Positions 1 through 10,700 of a stretch of DNA of 57,239 nucleotides are shown piece by piece. Each line of letters starts with the position of its first letter. Position 1 is the stretch's first letter. The DNA comes from Nitrospiraceae bacterium (lineage in GTDB: Bacteria; Nitrospirota; Thermodesulfovibrionia; Thermodesulfovibrionales; UBA1546), in NCBI GenBank assembly GCA_003599795.1, contig QZJQ01000012.1, positions 1 through 57,239 on the forward strand. Direction: 5' to 3'. Below the pieces are notes generated by a model that saw only the letters and a list, made by a program, of their open reading frames with translations, was not told the DNA's origin and did no database searches. Position numbers and translations under genes: made by a program.

Positions 1-839
1 TTTCCGGCCCCCTTCTTTTTTGCTGAGTCTATAAGTTCTATAAGCTTATCAGCAGGCAGAGACCCTGTGAGCACAGAGCCGTCAGGCATGATAGATGTCG
101 GCGTGCCTGAAATTCCGAGGCTTGCCGCAAGTTTTATGTTCTTGTCAATAACATCTGTTTCACAAGAAGGCTGCGGAATAGATTTTTTCTCAAATACGCT
201 TTCAAGAAACGCTAACGACCCGCTGCATATTATGCTTTTAGATTTCCAGTAAGCATCAGGATGAAGCTTAGTAAGAGGGAACAGTTTGATATAAAAGGCA
301 ATATCCTTTCTTTTTTCTACGGCCTTCTTCATCTCCAGATGAAGTGTTCCGCAGAATGGTCAATCAGGGTCTGTAAAGACGATCACCTTGTTTGCAGCTT
401 TTTTATCTCCTAAAACAAGTGCATCTTTAAGCGGGATAAGTGAGCGGTTGATTCGCCTGTCTTTGTTAAGGGCGTCAAGCCGTTCTTTTGTCTTGTCAAT
501 TGCGGCATTTACTTCAATGATGCTGACATTGCCGCCTACTATATATTTTTTTGAAAAGTCCACATAGAAAAGCCCGCGCTGGCCTTTATTGTCTATAGCG
601 ACTTCCCACAGCCCCCTCACAGGGCTCATCTGCACCTTTAATATTTTTGCGTCAGGCGCCTTGATTTTTGCAAGAATATTGCGGACTTCATCCGTGCTGA
701 TGGTGTGGCACTTTGTGCAGTCCGTATCGCAGGAACCGGAGGCAAAAGCAGGACTTGGAGAGAAGAGCTGTCCGCCACTGGCGGGTTCGCCTGAGGCGAA
801 ATAGCTGATGGCTAAGACGAGCAATAATAAAATACGCAT
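1..839 (-). CDS. DsbC/DsbG-like periplasmic thiol-disulfide protein, probable selenoprotein (3' end outside window)
   Basis: Residues 1-34 look like a signal peptide. Residues 36-45 hold a Cys cluster ending in CTKCH, then a DsbC-type N-terminal dimerisation region (about 48-130; the LFYVDFSKKY stretch is typical). The thioredoxin fold begins with VFTDPD, and the codon at 362-360 is TGA where DsbC has the first Cys of its CxxC. The frame stays open to the window edge for 119 more codons and keeps PFC after the TGA, a Cys pair, and the cis-proline motif GTPT. The natural reading is a UxxC active site (U160, C163). A SECIS-like hairpin follows the TGA. DsbG-like selenoproteins are known from metagenomic surveys. 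The role would be disulfide isomerisation or reduction in the periplasm, perhaps for cytochrome maturation. The alternative, a nonsense pseudogene, fits poorly with the intact downstream frame. No sel genes are in the window. Confidence 0.85.
318..353 (-). promoter_or_regulatory. Bacterial SECIS-like stem-loop after in-frame TGA
   Basis: Reading the coding strand after TGA (362-360): a 5-bp lower stem TGCGG/CCGTA (353-349 with 322-318, one G-U), a 4x4 internal loop, a 7-bp perfect upper stem CTTCATC/GATGAAG (344-338 with 333-327), and a four-base loop TGGA (337-334). The loop begins 22 nt after the TGA and has G at its second position. This matches the known bacterial SECIS rules: upper stem, small loop with an early G, and about 16-37 nt from UGA. 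Confidence 0.72.
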
Positions 840-878
840 AGATAATTATAACAAATTTTGGGGCCTGTTGCCGAATAT

Positions 879-2364
<1,486 letters not shown>

Positions 2365-2370
2365 GTTTCC

Positions 2371-2571
2371 TTACCTCTCCCCAGTAAGCCTCACTCTTTT
2401 AAGGGCTTTTTTACGTGCGGCAATAGCCTTCTTTTTCTTTTTTACGCTTGGCTTTTCGTAATGCTCTCTCTTCTTTATTTCCGAGAGAATTCCTTCACGC
2501 TCGCACTGCTTTTTAAACTTCCTGAGAGCATTCTCAAAAGAATCGCTCTCGCGCACCTTCACAGAGGGCAT
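2371..2571 (-). CDS. rpsU: 30S ribosomal protein S21
   Basis: A 66-aa very basic protein starting [13 protein letters not shown], the standard S21 N-terminus, with the arginine/lysine-rich C-terminus that contacts 16S rRNA near the anti-Shine-Dalgarno end. Length matches the family. It stands alone here rather than in the rpsU-dnaG-rpoD arrangement of enterics. Convergent with murA. Confidence 0.96.
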   Translation of the reverse strand: MPSVKVRESDSFENALRKFKKQCEREGILSEIKKREHYEKPSVKKKKKAIAARKKALKRVRLTGER

Positions 2572-2789
2572 TTATAATCACCCCTCTCCTTATAAATTTT
2601 ATTCTTTAAGTAAGCCTGTATAAAGCAGGATACTTTACCAATTAAATCGCATTTGTGTCAAGGAATCAGAGATGTGCATTTGCAACGGCAAAAAACAAGG
2701 GAAACCATGCCATCTCTGCCCCAGCGGGTTTACACTGCGAATATTTTTGTGGTAAACTTCAAAATCTTCATTTTAAAACCTCAAATCGT

Positions 2790-3734
2790 ATGCCAGAAAA
2801 ATATGTCATAGGGATAGATATCGGCGGGACAAATCTGCGGGCTGCTTTAATATCCGGCAAAGGAGAAGTAGTCAGCAAGATAAAAGAGCCCTCAAAGGTT
2901 AATGCACTTGAGTCTCTGCAAAAGGCCGTTGAAGCCCTGTTTTCAGATAATGTTGCAGGCATAGGCATTGGAGTGGCAGGCCTTGTGGACAGGAAAGAAG
3001 GGGTGGTCCTGTGCTCACCTAATCTCCATGGCATTGAAGGGGTTAAGTTCAGAGAATCTCTCAGCCAGCAATTCCCTGTTCCGGTAATGATTGAAAATGA
3101 CGCCAATGCAGCGGCATTCGGAGAAAAATGGATAGGTGCAGGCAGGGAATTTAATTCTTTTGTTCTTCTTACGCTTGGCACAGGCGTCGGAAGCGGTATA
3201 ATTTATAAAGGGATGCTTGCTGATTGCGCTGCTGAGATAGGGCATATGAGCATCAATGCGGACGGAGAAAAATGTCCTTGCGGGAATTACGGGTGTCTTG
3301 AATTATATGCGGCGGCAAATGCAATACATGCAAAAGTGGTTTCTGCGCTTGAAAAGGGCAGCGAGAGTCTTTTGAAGGAATGCTGCCACGGTAATGTTTA
3401 TAAGATTACGGCAGAAGATATTTACAAACATGCGATTGAAGGCGATAATCTTGCAAGAGAAGCGCTCAAGGAGGCAGGCAGGTATCTTGGAATCGGGCTT
3501 GCGAATATAATAAACATAATAAGCCCTGAGGCTATAATTCTCACAGGAGGGCTCGTCGGCGCATGGAACATCTATGTGCAGGAGGCTGTTAAGGAGGCGT
3601 CAAGAAGGTCCTTTAAGGCTCTTTTTGATAAAGTTAAAATAATTCCCTCTTTATTGGGCGATGATGCAGGCATGATAGGCGCAGCAGGGCTTGTATTTTC
3701 TGCGCAGCCAGGCATAGAGAAGAAAATAAGGTAA
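2790..3734 (+). CDS. glk: ROK-family glucokinase
   Basis: ATP-dependent glucose (or related hexose) phosphorylation feeding glycolysis. The 314-aa protein starts MPEKYVIGIDIGGT; the DIGGTNLRAAL phosphate-binding motif is at residues 9-19. A second motif IENDANAAAFGE follows near 100, LTLGTGVGSG near 130, and the ROK zinc motif CPCGNYGCLE near 160. A longer frame runs upstream, but residues before MPEK do not look like protein. The gene starts a same-strand run into lepB and ribE. Substrate could also be mannose or N-acetylhexosamine, since ROK specificity cannot be read from motifs alone. The 218-nt spacer before it shows nothing I can name. Confidence 0.88.
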   Translation: MPEKYVIGIDIGGTNLRAALISGKGEVVSKIKEPSKVNALESLQKAVEALFSDNVAGIGIGVAGLVDRKEGVVLCSPNLHGIEGVKFRESLSQQFPVPVMIENDANAAAFGEKWIGAGREFNSFVLLTLGTGVGSGIIYKGMLADCAAEIGHMSINADGEKCPCGNYGCLELYAAANAIHAKVVSALEKGSESLLKECCHGNVYKITAEDIYKHAIEGDNLAREALKEAGRYLGIGLANIINIISPEAIILTGGLVGAWNIYVQEAVKEASRRSFKALFDKVKIIPSLLGDDAGMIGAAGLVFSAQPGIEKKIR

Positions 3735-3771
3735 TATATATAGTTATGCAGTGAATGAGGAGAAACGCTTG

Positions 3772-4383
3772 ATGACAAATAAAAAGAAGATAATATGGGA
3801 GTATGCAAAAGCAATAATCACCGCGCTTATACTTGCCATGGTGATAAGGGCCTACATTATACAGGCATTCAAGATTCCATCGGGTTCAATGAAGCCTACA
3901 CTGCTTGTAGGCGACCATATTCTCGTAAACAAATTTCTTTACGGGACAAAGATTCCTTTTAAAGACAAGAGGGTTCTTATGTTCAAGAAACCTGCAAGAG
4001 AGGATATAATAGTTTTTAAATACCCCGGAGATCCCTCTAAGGATTTTATAAAAAGGGTAGTGGCAGTGGAAGGCGATGTAATAGAAGTAAAGAACAAAAT
4101 AGTGCATGTTAATGGGAACAAGGTAAATGAGCTGTATGCACAGCATACAGACAGTTCTATGATGCCAACGGGAATAGCGCCGAGAGATAATTTCGGGCCT
4201 GTTATAGTGCCCAAGGATAAGTATTTTGTAATGGGCGACAACCGTGACGAGAGCAATGACAGCCGCTTCTGGGGATATGTGGATATAAAAGATGTGAAAG
4301 GGAAGGCCCTTATCCTTTACTGGTCGTGGGATTCTGAAAAGAACTGGGTAAGGTTCGGAAGGATTGGAAACCTGATACATTGA
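3772..4383 (+). CDS. lepB: Signal peptidase I
   Basis: Inner-membrane serine protease that removes signal peptides from Sec- and Tat-exported preproteins. One N-terminal transmembrane helix (about residues 9-32) precedes the catalytic Ser motif PSGSMKPTL. The general-base Lys is in FIKRVVAVEGD, and the box GDNRDESNDSR completes the family signature. I chose the ATG at 3772 because TGAGGAGA lies 9-16 bases upstream; a GTG at 3751 would add seven residues and lacks such a site. Size is 203 aa, a short form typical outside the enterics. The stop overlaps the next gene's start. Confidence 0.95.
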   Translation: MTNKKKIIWEYAKAIITALILAMVIRAYIIQAFKIPSGSMKPTLLVGDHILVNKFLYGTKIPFKDKRVLMFKKPAREDIIVFKYPGDPSKDFIKRVVAVEGDVIEVKNKIVHVNGNKVNELYAQHTDSSMMPTGIAPRDNFGPVIVPKDKYFVMGDNRDESNDSRFWGYVDIKDVKGKALILYWSWDSEKNWVRFGRIGNLIH

Positions 4384-4739
4384 AAAAAATGCGGATATTA
4401 GGCAATAAGGAAGGCTTCTTCAAGTTTGTCTTTGTCCTGCTGATTATTGCGTTTCTCATGTATGCAGGTTTCCAGATAGCAATGCCTTTTTACAGACATT
4501 CATCGCTCAGGTCAGATGCAGAGCAGCTTGCAAGGATCAGCGTTTTAGGTGATGTTGATAAAACAAGGGCTCAGGTTTTTGAGCTGGCGCAGGAATTAAA
4601 AATCCCGCTAAGAGAGCAGGACATAGAAGTTATAAAGACAGCCCGCGGGATGCGGGTGAAAACAGCGTGGTCGGAAACAGTGGATATATTAGGCATATAT
4701 CAAAAAACCTTTGATTTTAAAATTGACGTAGAGGAGTGA
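4380..4739 (+). CDS. Small single-pass membrane protein after lepB (DUF4845-like position)
   Basis: A 119-aa protein with one hydrophobic helix (about residues 14-34) followed by a soluble, probably periplasmic domain. I do not recognise it by motif. Its place directly after lepB matches the DUF4845 membrane proteins found between lepB and rnc in proteobacteria, and the size agrees, so it may be an analogue. The TTG start at 4380 overlaps the lepB stop, and an in-frame ATG at 4389 is an alternative. It is followed within two bases by ribE, so translation is probably coupled along the run. Confidence 0.7.
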   Translation: MKKMRILGNKEGFFKFVFVLLIIAFLMYAGFQIAMPFYRHSSLRSDAEQLARISVLGDVDKTRAQVFELAQELKIPLREQDIEVIKTARGMRVKTAWSETVDILGIYQKTFDFKIDVEE

Positions 4740-4740
4740 T

Positions 4741-5385
4741 TTGTTTACAGGCATTATAATTGAGATGGGTGAAATCACATCAGTTAAGATGCGAAGCGGA
4801 GGCGCAGTGCTTTCGCTTAAAGCAGGCGAAATTGCATCTGACGCAAAACTCGGAGACAGCATCTCTGTAAACGGTGTGTGTCTTACTGTTGTTGAAAGAA
4901 AATCAAATATGCTTTCTTTTGACCTGTCAGACGAGACCCTTCACAGCACAAATCTCGGCGCTCTTAAGGCAGGAGACAGAGTCAACCTTGAACCTTCATT
5001 GAGTCCTGATTCCAAGATAGGGGGTCATTTTGTTACAGGGCATGTTGATGCAGCAGGCGCCATGCGTTCAAAGGCAATAATCGGAGATATGCTTAAGATT
5101 GAAATCAGCGCTCCGCAAAAGGTAATGAATTTTCTTGTGGAGAAAGGTTCGGTTGCTGTTGACGGCGTAAGCCTTACAGTCGTTGATGTTTTAAGCGGCG
5201 GGTTTACGATTGTTATTATTCCGCATACGGCAAAGCTTACTACGCTTGGATTCAAGGGAGCAGGAGACACTGTAAACATTGAGGCTGACATATTGGGGAA
5301 ATATGTCGCGAAGTTCTTAAATAAGGACAGGGGAAAGGATATGGGGTTTATGAATACATTGATGAGCGAGGGATATATAAAATAA
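4741..5385 (+). CDS. ribE: Riboflavin synthase alpha chain
   Basis: Dismutates two 6,7-dimethyl-8-ribityllumazine molecules to riboflavin, the last step of the pathway. The protein begins (M)FTGIIIEMGEI with a TTG start preceded by GAGGAG at 4731-4736. Two tandem lumazine-binding barrels are visible: the first has SVNGVCLTV (about 42-50) and the second VDGVSLTVVD (about 140-149). GGHFVTGHVD near 98 is the joint between them. Length of 214 aa is normal. Lumazine synthase (ribH) is about 13 kb away on the other strand, and ribBA follows downstream. No FMN riboswitch could be seen upstream. Confidence 0.96.
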   Translation: MFTGIIIEMGEITSVKMRSGGAVLSLKAGEIASDAKLGDSISVNGVCLTVVERKSNMLSFDLSDETLHSTNLGALKAGDRVNLEPSLSPDSKIGGHFVTGHVDAAGAMRSKAIIGDMLKIEISAPQKVMNFLVEKGSVAVDGVSLTVVDVLSGGFTIVIIPHTAKLTTLGFKGAGDTVNIEADILGKYVAKFLNKDRGKDMGFMNTLMSEGYIK

Positions 5386-5386
5386 A

Positions 5387-5461
5387 TTCAAAATGCAAAA
5401 ATCAAAATTCAAAAATAAGGAGTTCCGCAATTTTTAATTTTTAATTTAAAATTTTGCATTC
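5387..5461. repeat. A/T word-repeat spacer with inverted partner
   Basis: The spacer between ribE and ribBA is built from CAAAAATCAAAATTCAAAAA-type words followed by their approximate reverse complement (TTTTTAATTTTTAATTTAAA then TTTTGCATT). Both ends carry AATGCAAAA or its complement. It can fold into one long A/U hairpin. Same architecture as the other word-repeat loci in this window. Confidence 0.6.
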
Positions 5462-5475
5462 TCACGGAGTGAGCC

Positions 5476-6690
5476 ATGGAAAAGTATAAATTCAACACAA
5501 TAGACGAGGCAATTGAAGACGTAGCAAAAGGCAAGATGATCATCCTTGTAGATGATGAAGACCGTGAAAACGAAGGCGACCTCTGCATGGCAGCGGAGAA
5601 GATAACACCCGAGGCAATTAACTTCATGGCTAAATACGGCAGAGGGCTCATATGCCTTTCGCTTACGCCTGAGCGGGTGGAAGAACTGAAGCTGCAGATG
5701 ATGACGGATGACAATACCTCGCCCTTTGGAACAGCGTTTACAGTTTCCATAGAGGCAAAGAAGGGCGTTACAACAGGCATATCAGCTTCTGACAGGGCCA
5801 TCACAATACTAACGGCAATAAATCCAAATACAAAGCCTGAAGATATTTCAAAGCCCGGACACGTATTCCCTTTGCGGGCAAAGCGCGGCGGAGTGCTCCA
5901 GAGGGCAGGCCAGACAGAAGGTTCAGTGGACCTGGTGAGGCTTGCCGGGCTTTATCCTGCCGGCGTTATCTGTGAGATTATGAATGATGACGGCACAATG
6001 GCAAGGGTGCCCCAGCTTATGGAATTCGCAAAGAAGCACAACATGAAAATAGTTACGGTAAAAGACCTCATTAAATACAGGATGAGGGCCGAGCTTTTTG
6101 TAAGGCGCATAGCAACGACAAAGCTGCCGACTGATTTCGGCGGCGATTTTACGGCGATTGCATACGCCAATGATATGGACAATAATGTGCATATTGCCCT
6201 TGTCAAAGGCGAGATAAAGCACGAAGATGAGGTGCTTGTGAGAGTGCATTCCGAATGCCTTACAGGCGATGTGTTCGGTTCAAAGAGATGCGACTGCGGG
6301 GAACAGCTTCACAATGCCATGGAACTCATAAGAAAAGAAGGCAAGGGTGTTGTCTTATATATGAGGCAGGAGGGAAGGGGCATCGGGCTGGTTAATAAAT
6401 TAAAGTCTTATGAGCTTCAGGATAAAGGGCTGGATACAGTTGAGGCAAACATAAAACTCGGATTCAAACCTGACCTCAGGGACTACGGCATAGGCGCGCA
6501 GATACTTGTGGACCTTGGAGTAAGAAAGATGAGGCTTATGACGAACAACCCGAAAAAGATTGTCGGGCTTGAAGGATACGGGCTCAAGGTAGTGGAAAGA
6601 GTTCCTGTAGAGACAAAGCCGCATGATAAAAATATCATTTATCTCAAGACAAAGAAAAAGAAATTAGGCCACATGCTTGACAGTGTGTAA
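5476..6690 (+). CDS. ribBA: Bifunctional 3,4-dihydroxy-2-butanone-4-phosphate synthase / GTP cyclohydrolase II
   Basis: Supplies both precursors of riboflavin. The N-terminal DHBP synthase domain (about 1-200) carries the acidic loop [11 protein letters not shown] and the tail motif GHVFPLRA. The C-terminal GTP cyclohydrolase II domain has the zinc site in [19 protein letters not shown] (Cys ligands), [10 protein letters not shown], and the YGIGAQIL segment. Total length of 404 aa is standard. Start ATG at 5476. It follows ribE after a word-repeat spacer and is convergent with accA. Confidence 0.97.
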   Translation: MEKYKFNTIDEAIEDVAKGKMIILVDDEDRENEGDLCMAAEKITPEAINFMAKYGRGLICLSLTPERVEELKLQMMTDDNTSPFGTAFTVSIEAKKGVTTGISASDRAITILTAINPNTKPEDISKPGHVFPLRAKRGGVLQRAGQTEGSVDLVRLAGLYPAGVICEIMNDDGTMARVPQLMEFAKKHNMKIVTVKDLIKYRMRAELFVRRIATTKLPTDFGGDFTAIAYANDMDNNVHIALVKGEIKHEDEVLVRVHSECLTGDVFGSKRCDCGEQLHNAMELIRKEGKGVVLYMRQEGRGIGLVNKLKSYELQDKGLDTVEANIKLGFKPDLRDYGIGAQILVDLGVRKMRLMTNNPKKIVGLEGYGLKVVERVPVETKPHDKNIIYLKTKKKKLGHMLDSV

Positions 6691-6724
6691 CACATGGAAG
6701 CAGTAAAAAAGAAGCAGGATTAAT

Positions 6725-7702
6725 TTAACCTTTGCTTGCCTCAAAACTTCCGATCCGCCGGAGCCTTTTATACCTTTCGTCTATCAGCTTTCCGCTGCTT
6801 TTACTGCCGAGCTCTTCTATGGACTGCATTATTATCTCGGAAATATTTTTCGCAACTGCTTCCGGATTTCGCTGGGCGCCGCCGAGCGGCTCGGGTATTA
6901 TCCCGTCAATTATCTTAAATCCAAGAAGATCCTGAGCCGTAAGCTTGAGCGCCTCAGCAGACTTTGAGAACTCCTCCGGTGTAAGGTCCCCGTTTTTTTT
7001 CCATAATATCGCAGCGCAGCCTTCAGGTGATATAACTGAATAAACAGAATGCTCAAGCATATAAATCCTGTCCGCGACTCCCAAGGCAAGCGCCCCGCCG
7101 CTTCCGCCCTCGCCTATGACAACAGAGATTATGGGAGTTTTTATTTTTGACATTTCCATAAGATTTGTTGCTATTGCCTCTGATTGGCCTCTCTCTTCAG
7201 CGCCGATGCCGGGAAATGCTCCAGGCGTGTCAATAAATGTGATTATGGGCTTCTTAAATCTCTCCGCAAGTTTCATGAGCCTCAGAGCTTTTCTATAGCC
7301 CTCCGGCTGCGGCTGGCCGAAGTTCCTGTATATCCTTTCCTTGGTCCCTCTTCCCTTCTGGTGGCCTATAATCATTGCATGAACGCCGTTTATGGTTGCA
7401 AAACCTCCGGCTATGGCAGGGTCGTCGGAAAACCTTCTGTCGCCGTGAAGTTCCATGAAATCTTCTGAAAGCATATCTATATAGTCAAGGGTATACGGCC
7501 TGTCAGGATGCCTTGCAAGAAGCGTTTTCTGCCATGGTGTAAGATTGGAAAAGATTTCAGAGCGGAGTTCTTTTGCCTTTTTCTCAAGCTTTTTTACAGC
7601 TGAGGTTATATCCATGTCTTTCCTGTTAGAAAGACTTTTAAGCTCCTCTATCTTAAGCTCAAGCTCTTCTATGGGTTTTTCAAATTCAAGATAATATCTC
7701 AT
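6725..7702 (-). CDS. accA: Acetyl-CoA carboxylase carboxyltransferase subunit alpha
   Basis: Alpha half of the carboxyltransferase that moves the carboxyl group from biotin to acetyl-CoA, committing carbon to fatty acid synthesis; works with AccD, which is not in this window. The 325-aa protein has an N-terminal coiled segment and the crotonase-like core with [24 protein letters not shown] and the oxyanion-hole stretch [16 protein letters not shown]. Length is normal. It lies downstream of dnaE on the same strand, an order seen in many bacteria, but here a word-repeat spacer separates them. Confidence 0.96.
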   Translation of the reverse strand: MRYYLEFEKPIEELELKIEELKSLSNRKDMDITSAVKKLEKKAKELRSEIFSNLTPWQKTLLARHPDRPYTLDYIDMLSEDFMELHGDRRFSDDPAIAGGFATINGVHAMIIGHQKGRGTKERIYRNFGQPQPEGYRKALRLMKLAERFKKPIITFIDTPGAFPGIGAEERGQSEAIATNLMEMSKIKTPIISVVIGEGGSGGALALGVADRIYMLEHSVYSVISPEGCAAILWKKNGDLTPEEFSKSAEALKLTAQDLLGFKIIDGIIPEPLGGAQRNPEAVAKNISEIIMQSIEELGSKSSGKLIDERYKRLRRIGSFEASKG

Positions 7703-7705
7703 AAA

Positions 7706-7768
7706 AAAGTTAGAAGTTGAAAGTTAAAAGTTGAAATCCTTAAACTCTTCACTCTTAACTTTTAACTT
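7706..7768. repeat. AGTTAAA word-repeat with inverted partner, reaching into the dnaE stop
   Basis: Left half is AAGTTGAAAGTTAAAAGTTGAA (written here in heptamers: AAGTTGA, AAGTTAA, AAGTTGA). The right half is its complement family (AACTCTT, CACTCTT, AACTTTT, AACTT). The dnaE stop codon (7764-7762) and the last residues lie in the right half, so the repeat defines the end of that gene. Confidence 0.6.
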
Positions 7769-10700
7769 GTTATTCTCACTGCTCCTTTCCCGAGTATTCC
7801 TTCAAGCCTGTTTATCAGCATGCTGCTCGGCTCTATCTGAAGCCCAGTGGCAATAAATACCTCTGAATCAGGCAAATCCATTTTAAAATATAAAGGGCAT
7901 TCCCCTGAACTGCCTGATAGCGCTTCTCTCAGATTTGCAAGGATTAAACTGTCAGCAATGGGATATTTTATACTAATCTCGCATTTTAAGCCATTTTTTG
8001 AAGCCATGTTGTCAATGCCGGACAGCTCTCTTAATAGGAGCTTAACGCCCTTTTCTGTCTTGTCAATGGTTCCCTTCGCTACTACAAGAGTGTCTTTCTT
8101 GAGAAGCCCAAGGCTGTTTCTGTAGATGTCAGTAAAGGCTATGGCTTCCACGCTGCCTTCCTCATCTTCTATTGTCAGATATGCCATTGTATCTGTCGTG
8201 CCCTTTTTTTGAAATTTCTTAATGGCTGCTATTACGCCTGCAATCTGGACGTCTTCCCTGTCAGACATGCCGCCTATCTCAGAGGTCTTTTTTATATTCA
8301 GGGCTGAGAGCCTTCCCCTGTATTTCATAAGCGGATGGCCGGTTATATAAAAACCAAGGGCATCCTTCTCATTTTTAAGCAGTTCTGCCTCATCCCATTC
8401 CTCTGCTGAAATCTCAGGTTCAAATTGTTCATCGCCAAAAATGTTTTGCTGGCCGTTATGCCTTGAACCCTTGCCGTTGCTGCTCAAAATATCATTGACA
8501 GCGCGCATTGCAGTCCCTCTTGAAGTGCCTATAGAGTCAAAGGCGCCTGCCTTCACAAGGCTTTCAAGGACTTTCTTGTTAACCTTCCGCGAATCAACTC
8601 TTTGGATGAGGTCTGCAATGGATTCAAACGGCCCGCCGCTTTCCCGGACTTCAAGGACAGACTCTATTGCCGCTCCGCCTACGCCCTTTACAGCCTCAAG
8701 CCCAAAACGTATTGAGTTGCCTATAACCCTGAACTCCCGTCCGGAAAGGTTTATATCAGGCGGAAGCATCTCAATCTTCATGTTCCTGCATTCATTGATT
8801 GACTTTACTATCCTGTCAGTGTCGTTTACGTCAAGACTGAGAGTGGCGGCCATAAACTCAACCGGATAATGCGCCTTAAGATATGCTGTCTGGTACGCTA
8901 TGAACGCATAGGCAGCTGAATGTGATTTGTTAAAGCCGTACTGGGCAAAGGGTTCCATTTTTTCAAAAAGCTTTGAGGCCTTTTTTTCAGGGATGCCGTT
9001 TTTAACTGCTCCGCTGACGAAATTCTCTTTCTGTTTCATCATTTCTTCAATCTTCTTTTTCCCCATGGCCCGCCTGAGGATGTCTGCCTGCCCCATGCTG
9101 AAATTCGCAATCTTATTTGCTATCATCATTACCTGCTCTTGGTACAGGATAATCCCGTAGGTCTCATCAAGGATCTCCTTAAGCTGCGGCAGGACATAGC
9201 TAATCTTTTTTTCGCCCTTTTTACATTTGATGAAGTCATCTATCCATGCCATTGGCCCGGGCCGGTAAAGCGCAACAAGAGCGATGAGGTCCTCAAACCT
9301 GCTGGGCTGCATCCTTATGAGGATGTCTCTCATCCCCTCGCTTTCAAGCTGGAATACGCCTGTTGTATGGCTTGAGCTGAGCAGATCATAAGTCTTTTTA
9401 TCATTGAACGGTATGTCATTGAGATTAAGGTCTCCGCCTGCCTGCTTGATATACCCCAATGTCTTCTCAATGACCGTAAGAGTTTTCAGCCCGAGGAAAT
9501 CAAATTTAAGGAGCCCGATTTTTTCCAGGGACTCCATATCAAACTGTGTCACAATGCTTTCGTCAGCCGGGTTTCTGTAAAGAGGAGTATAATCAGTCAA
9601 AGGCGCCGGCGAAATTACCACGCCTGCGGCGTGCGTAGACGCGTGCCTGTTAAGCCCCTCAAGCCTTACAGCGATATCGAGCAGCTTTTTAACGTTTTCA
9701 TCAGAGTCATATGCCTGCTTAAGCTGGGGTTCAAGCCTTAAGGCCTCTTCAATTGTTATCTTTAACTGGTTAGGAACGAGCTTTGCAATTTTATCAACCT
9801 CAGCATATGGTATATCCATCGCGCGGCCCACATCCCTTATAGCAGCTTTTGCGGCCATTGTGCCGAATGTTATTATCTGAGCAACATGGTCCTTCCCGTA
9901 TTTGCCTGATACATATGATATTACGTCTCCTCTTCTGTCCTGACAGAAATCAACATCAATATCAGGCATGCTTATCCTTTCCGGGTTCAGAAACCTCTCA
10001 AAGAGAAGGCCGTATTTAAGGGGGTCTATCTCTGTTATGTCAAGGCAGTAAGAGACAAGGCTTCCGGCAGCTGATCCCCTTCCGGGCCCAACGGGTATGC
10101 TGTTGCTTCTTGCATAACTTATGAAATCCCAAACAATCAGGAAGTAAGAGGCATAGCCCATTTTCTTTATGACATTCAATTCCGTCTGAAGCCTTTCCCT
10201 GTAAAGCGGAGGAGCATCTTTCCCGATTTTCCTTTCAAGGCCGGCAACTGCAAGTTTTGAAAGCAAGAAAGAGGGGTCTTCGCCGCCCTCGGTATTATAT
10301 TTTGGAAGAAGGATATCCCCGAGTTTGAAATCAACGTTGCACCTTTCGGCAATGGTTATTGTATTTTTAACAGCCTCCGGAACATCTTTAAAGATTTCTT
10401 TCATCTCTGAAGGCGATTTGAGATAAAATTCATCGGAACTGAATTTCATGCGGTTGAGGTCTTTAAGTGTTTTGCCTGTCTGGATGCAGAGGAGAACTTC
10501 GTGGGCCTTTGCATCGCTTTTTCTGAGATAATGGGAATCATTTGTTGCAACAAGGCCGATATGGAGTTCCTGCGAAAGTTCTATAAGCTGTTTGTTTACC
10601 TCTATTTGTTCAGGCAAGCCGTTTGCCTGTATCTCCAGATAAAAATTATCAGGGCCGAGTATGTGTTTATAAGCAAGCGCTTTTTCCCTGGCCCTGTCAA

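Noticed and set aside
360-839. A complete 159-aa protein ending at the TGA (362-360)
   Set aside because: The homologous frame continues for at least 119 codons past the TGA with thioredoxin-fold motifs, so the stop reading is a truncation.
2655-2789. Longer N-terminus of the glucokinase
   Set aside because: Residues before MPEKYVIGIDIGGT do not fit the family, and there is no suitable ribosome-binding site.
4500-5476. FMN riboswitch before the riboflavin genes
   Set aside because: The conserved FMN-aptamer elements could not be found before ribE or ribBA.
5409-5804. Minus-strand frame over ribE/ribBA spacer
   Set aside because: Composition is that of the antisense of ribBA plus the word-repeat; no family features.
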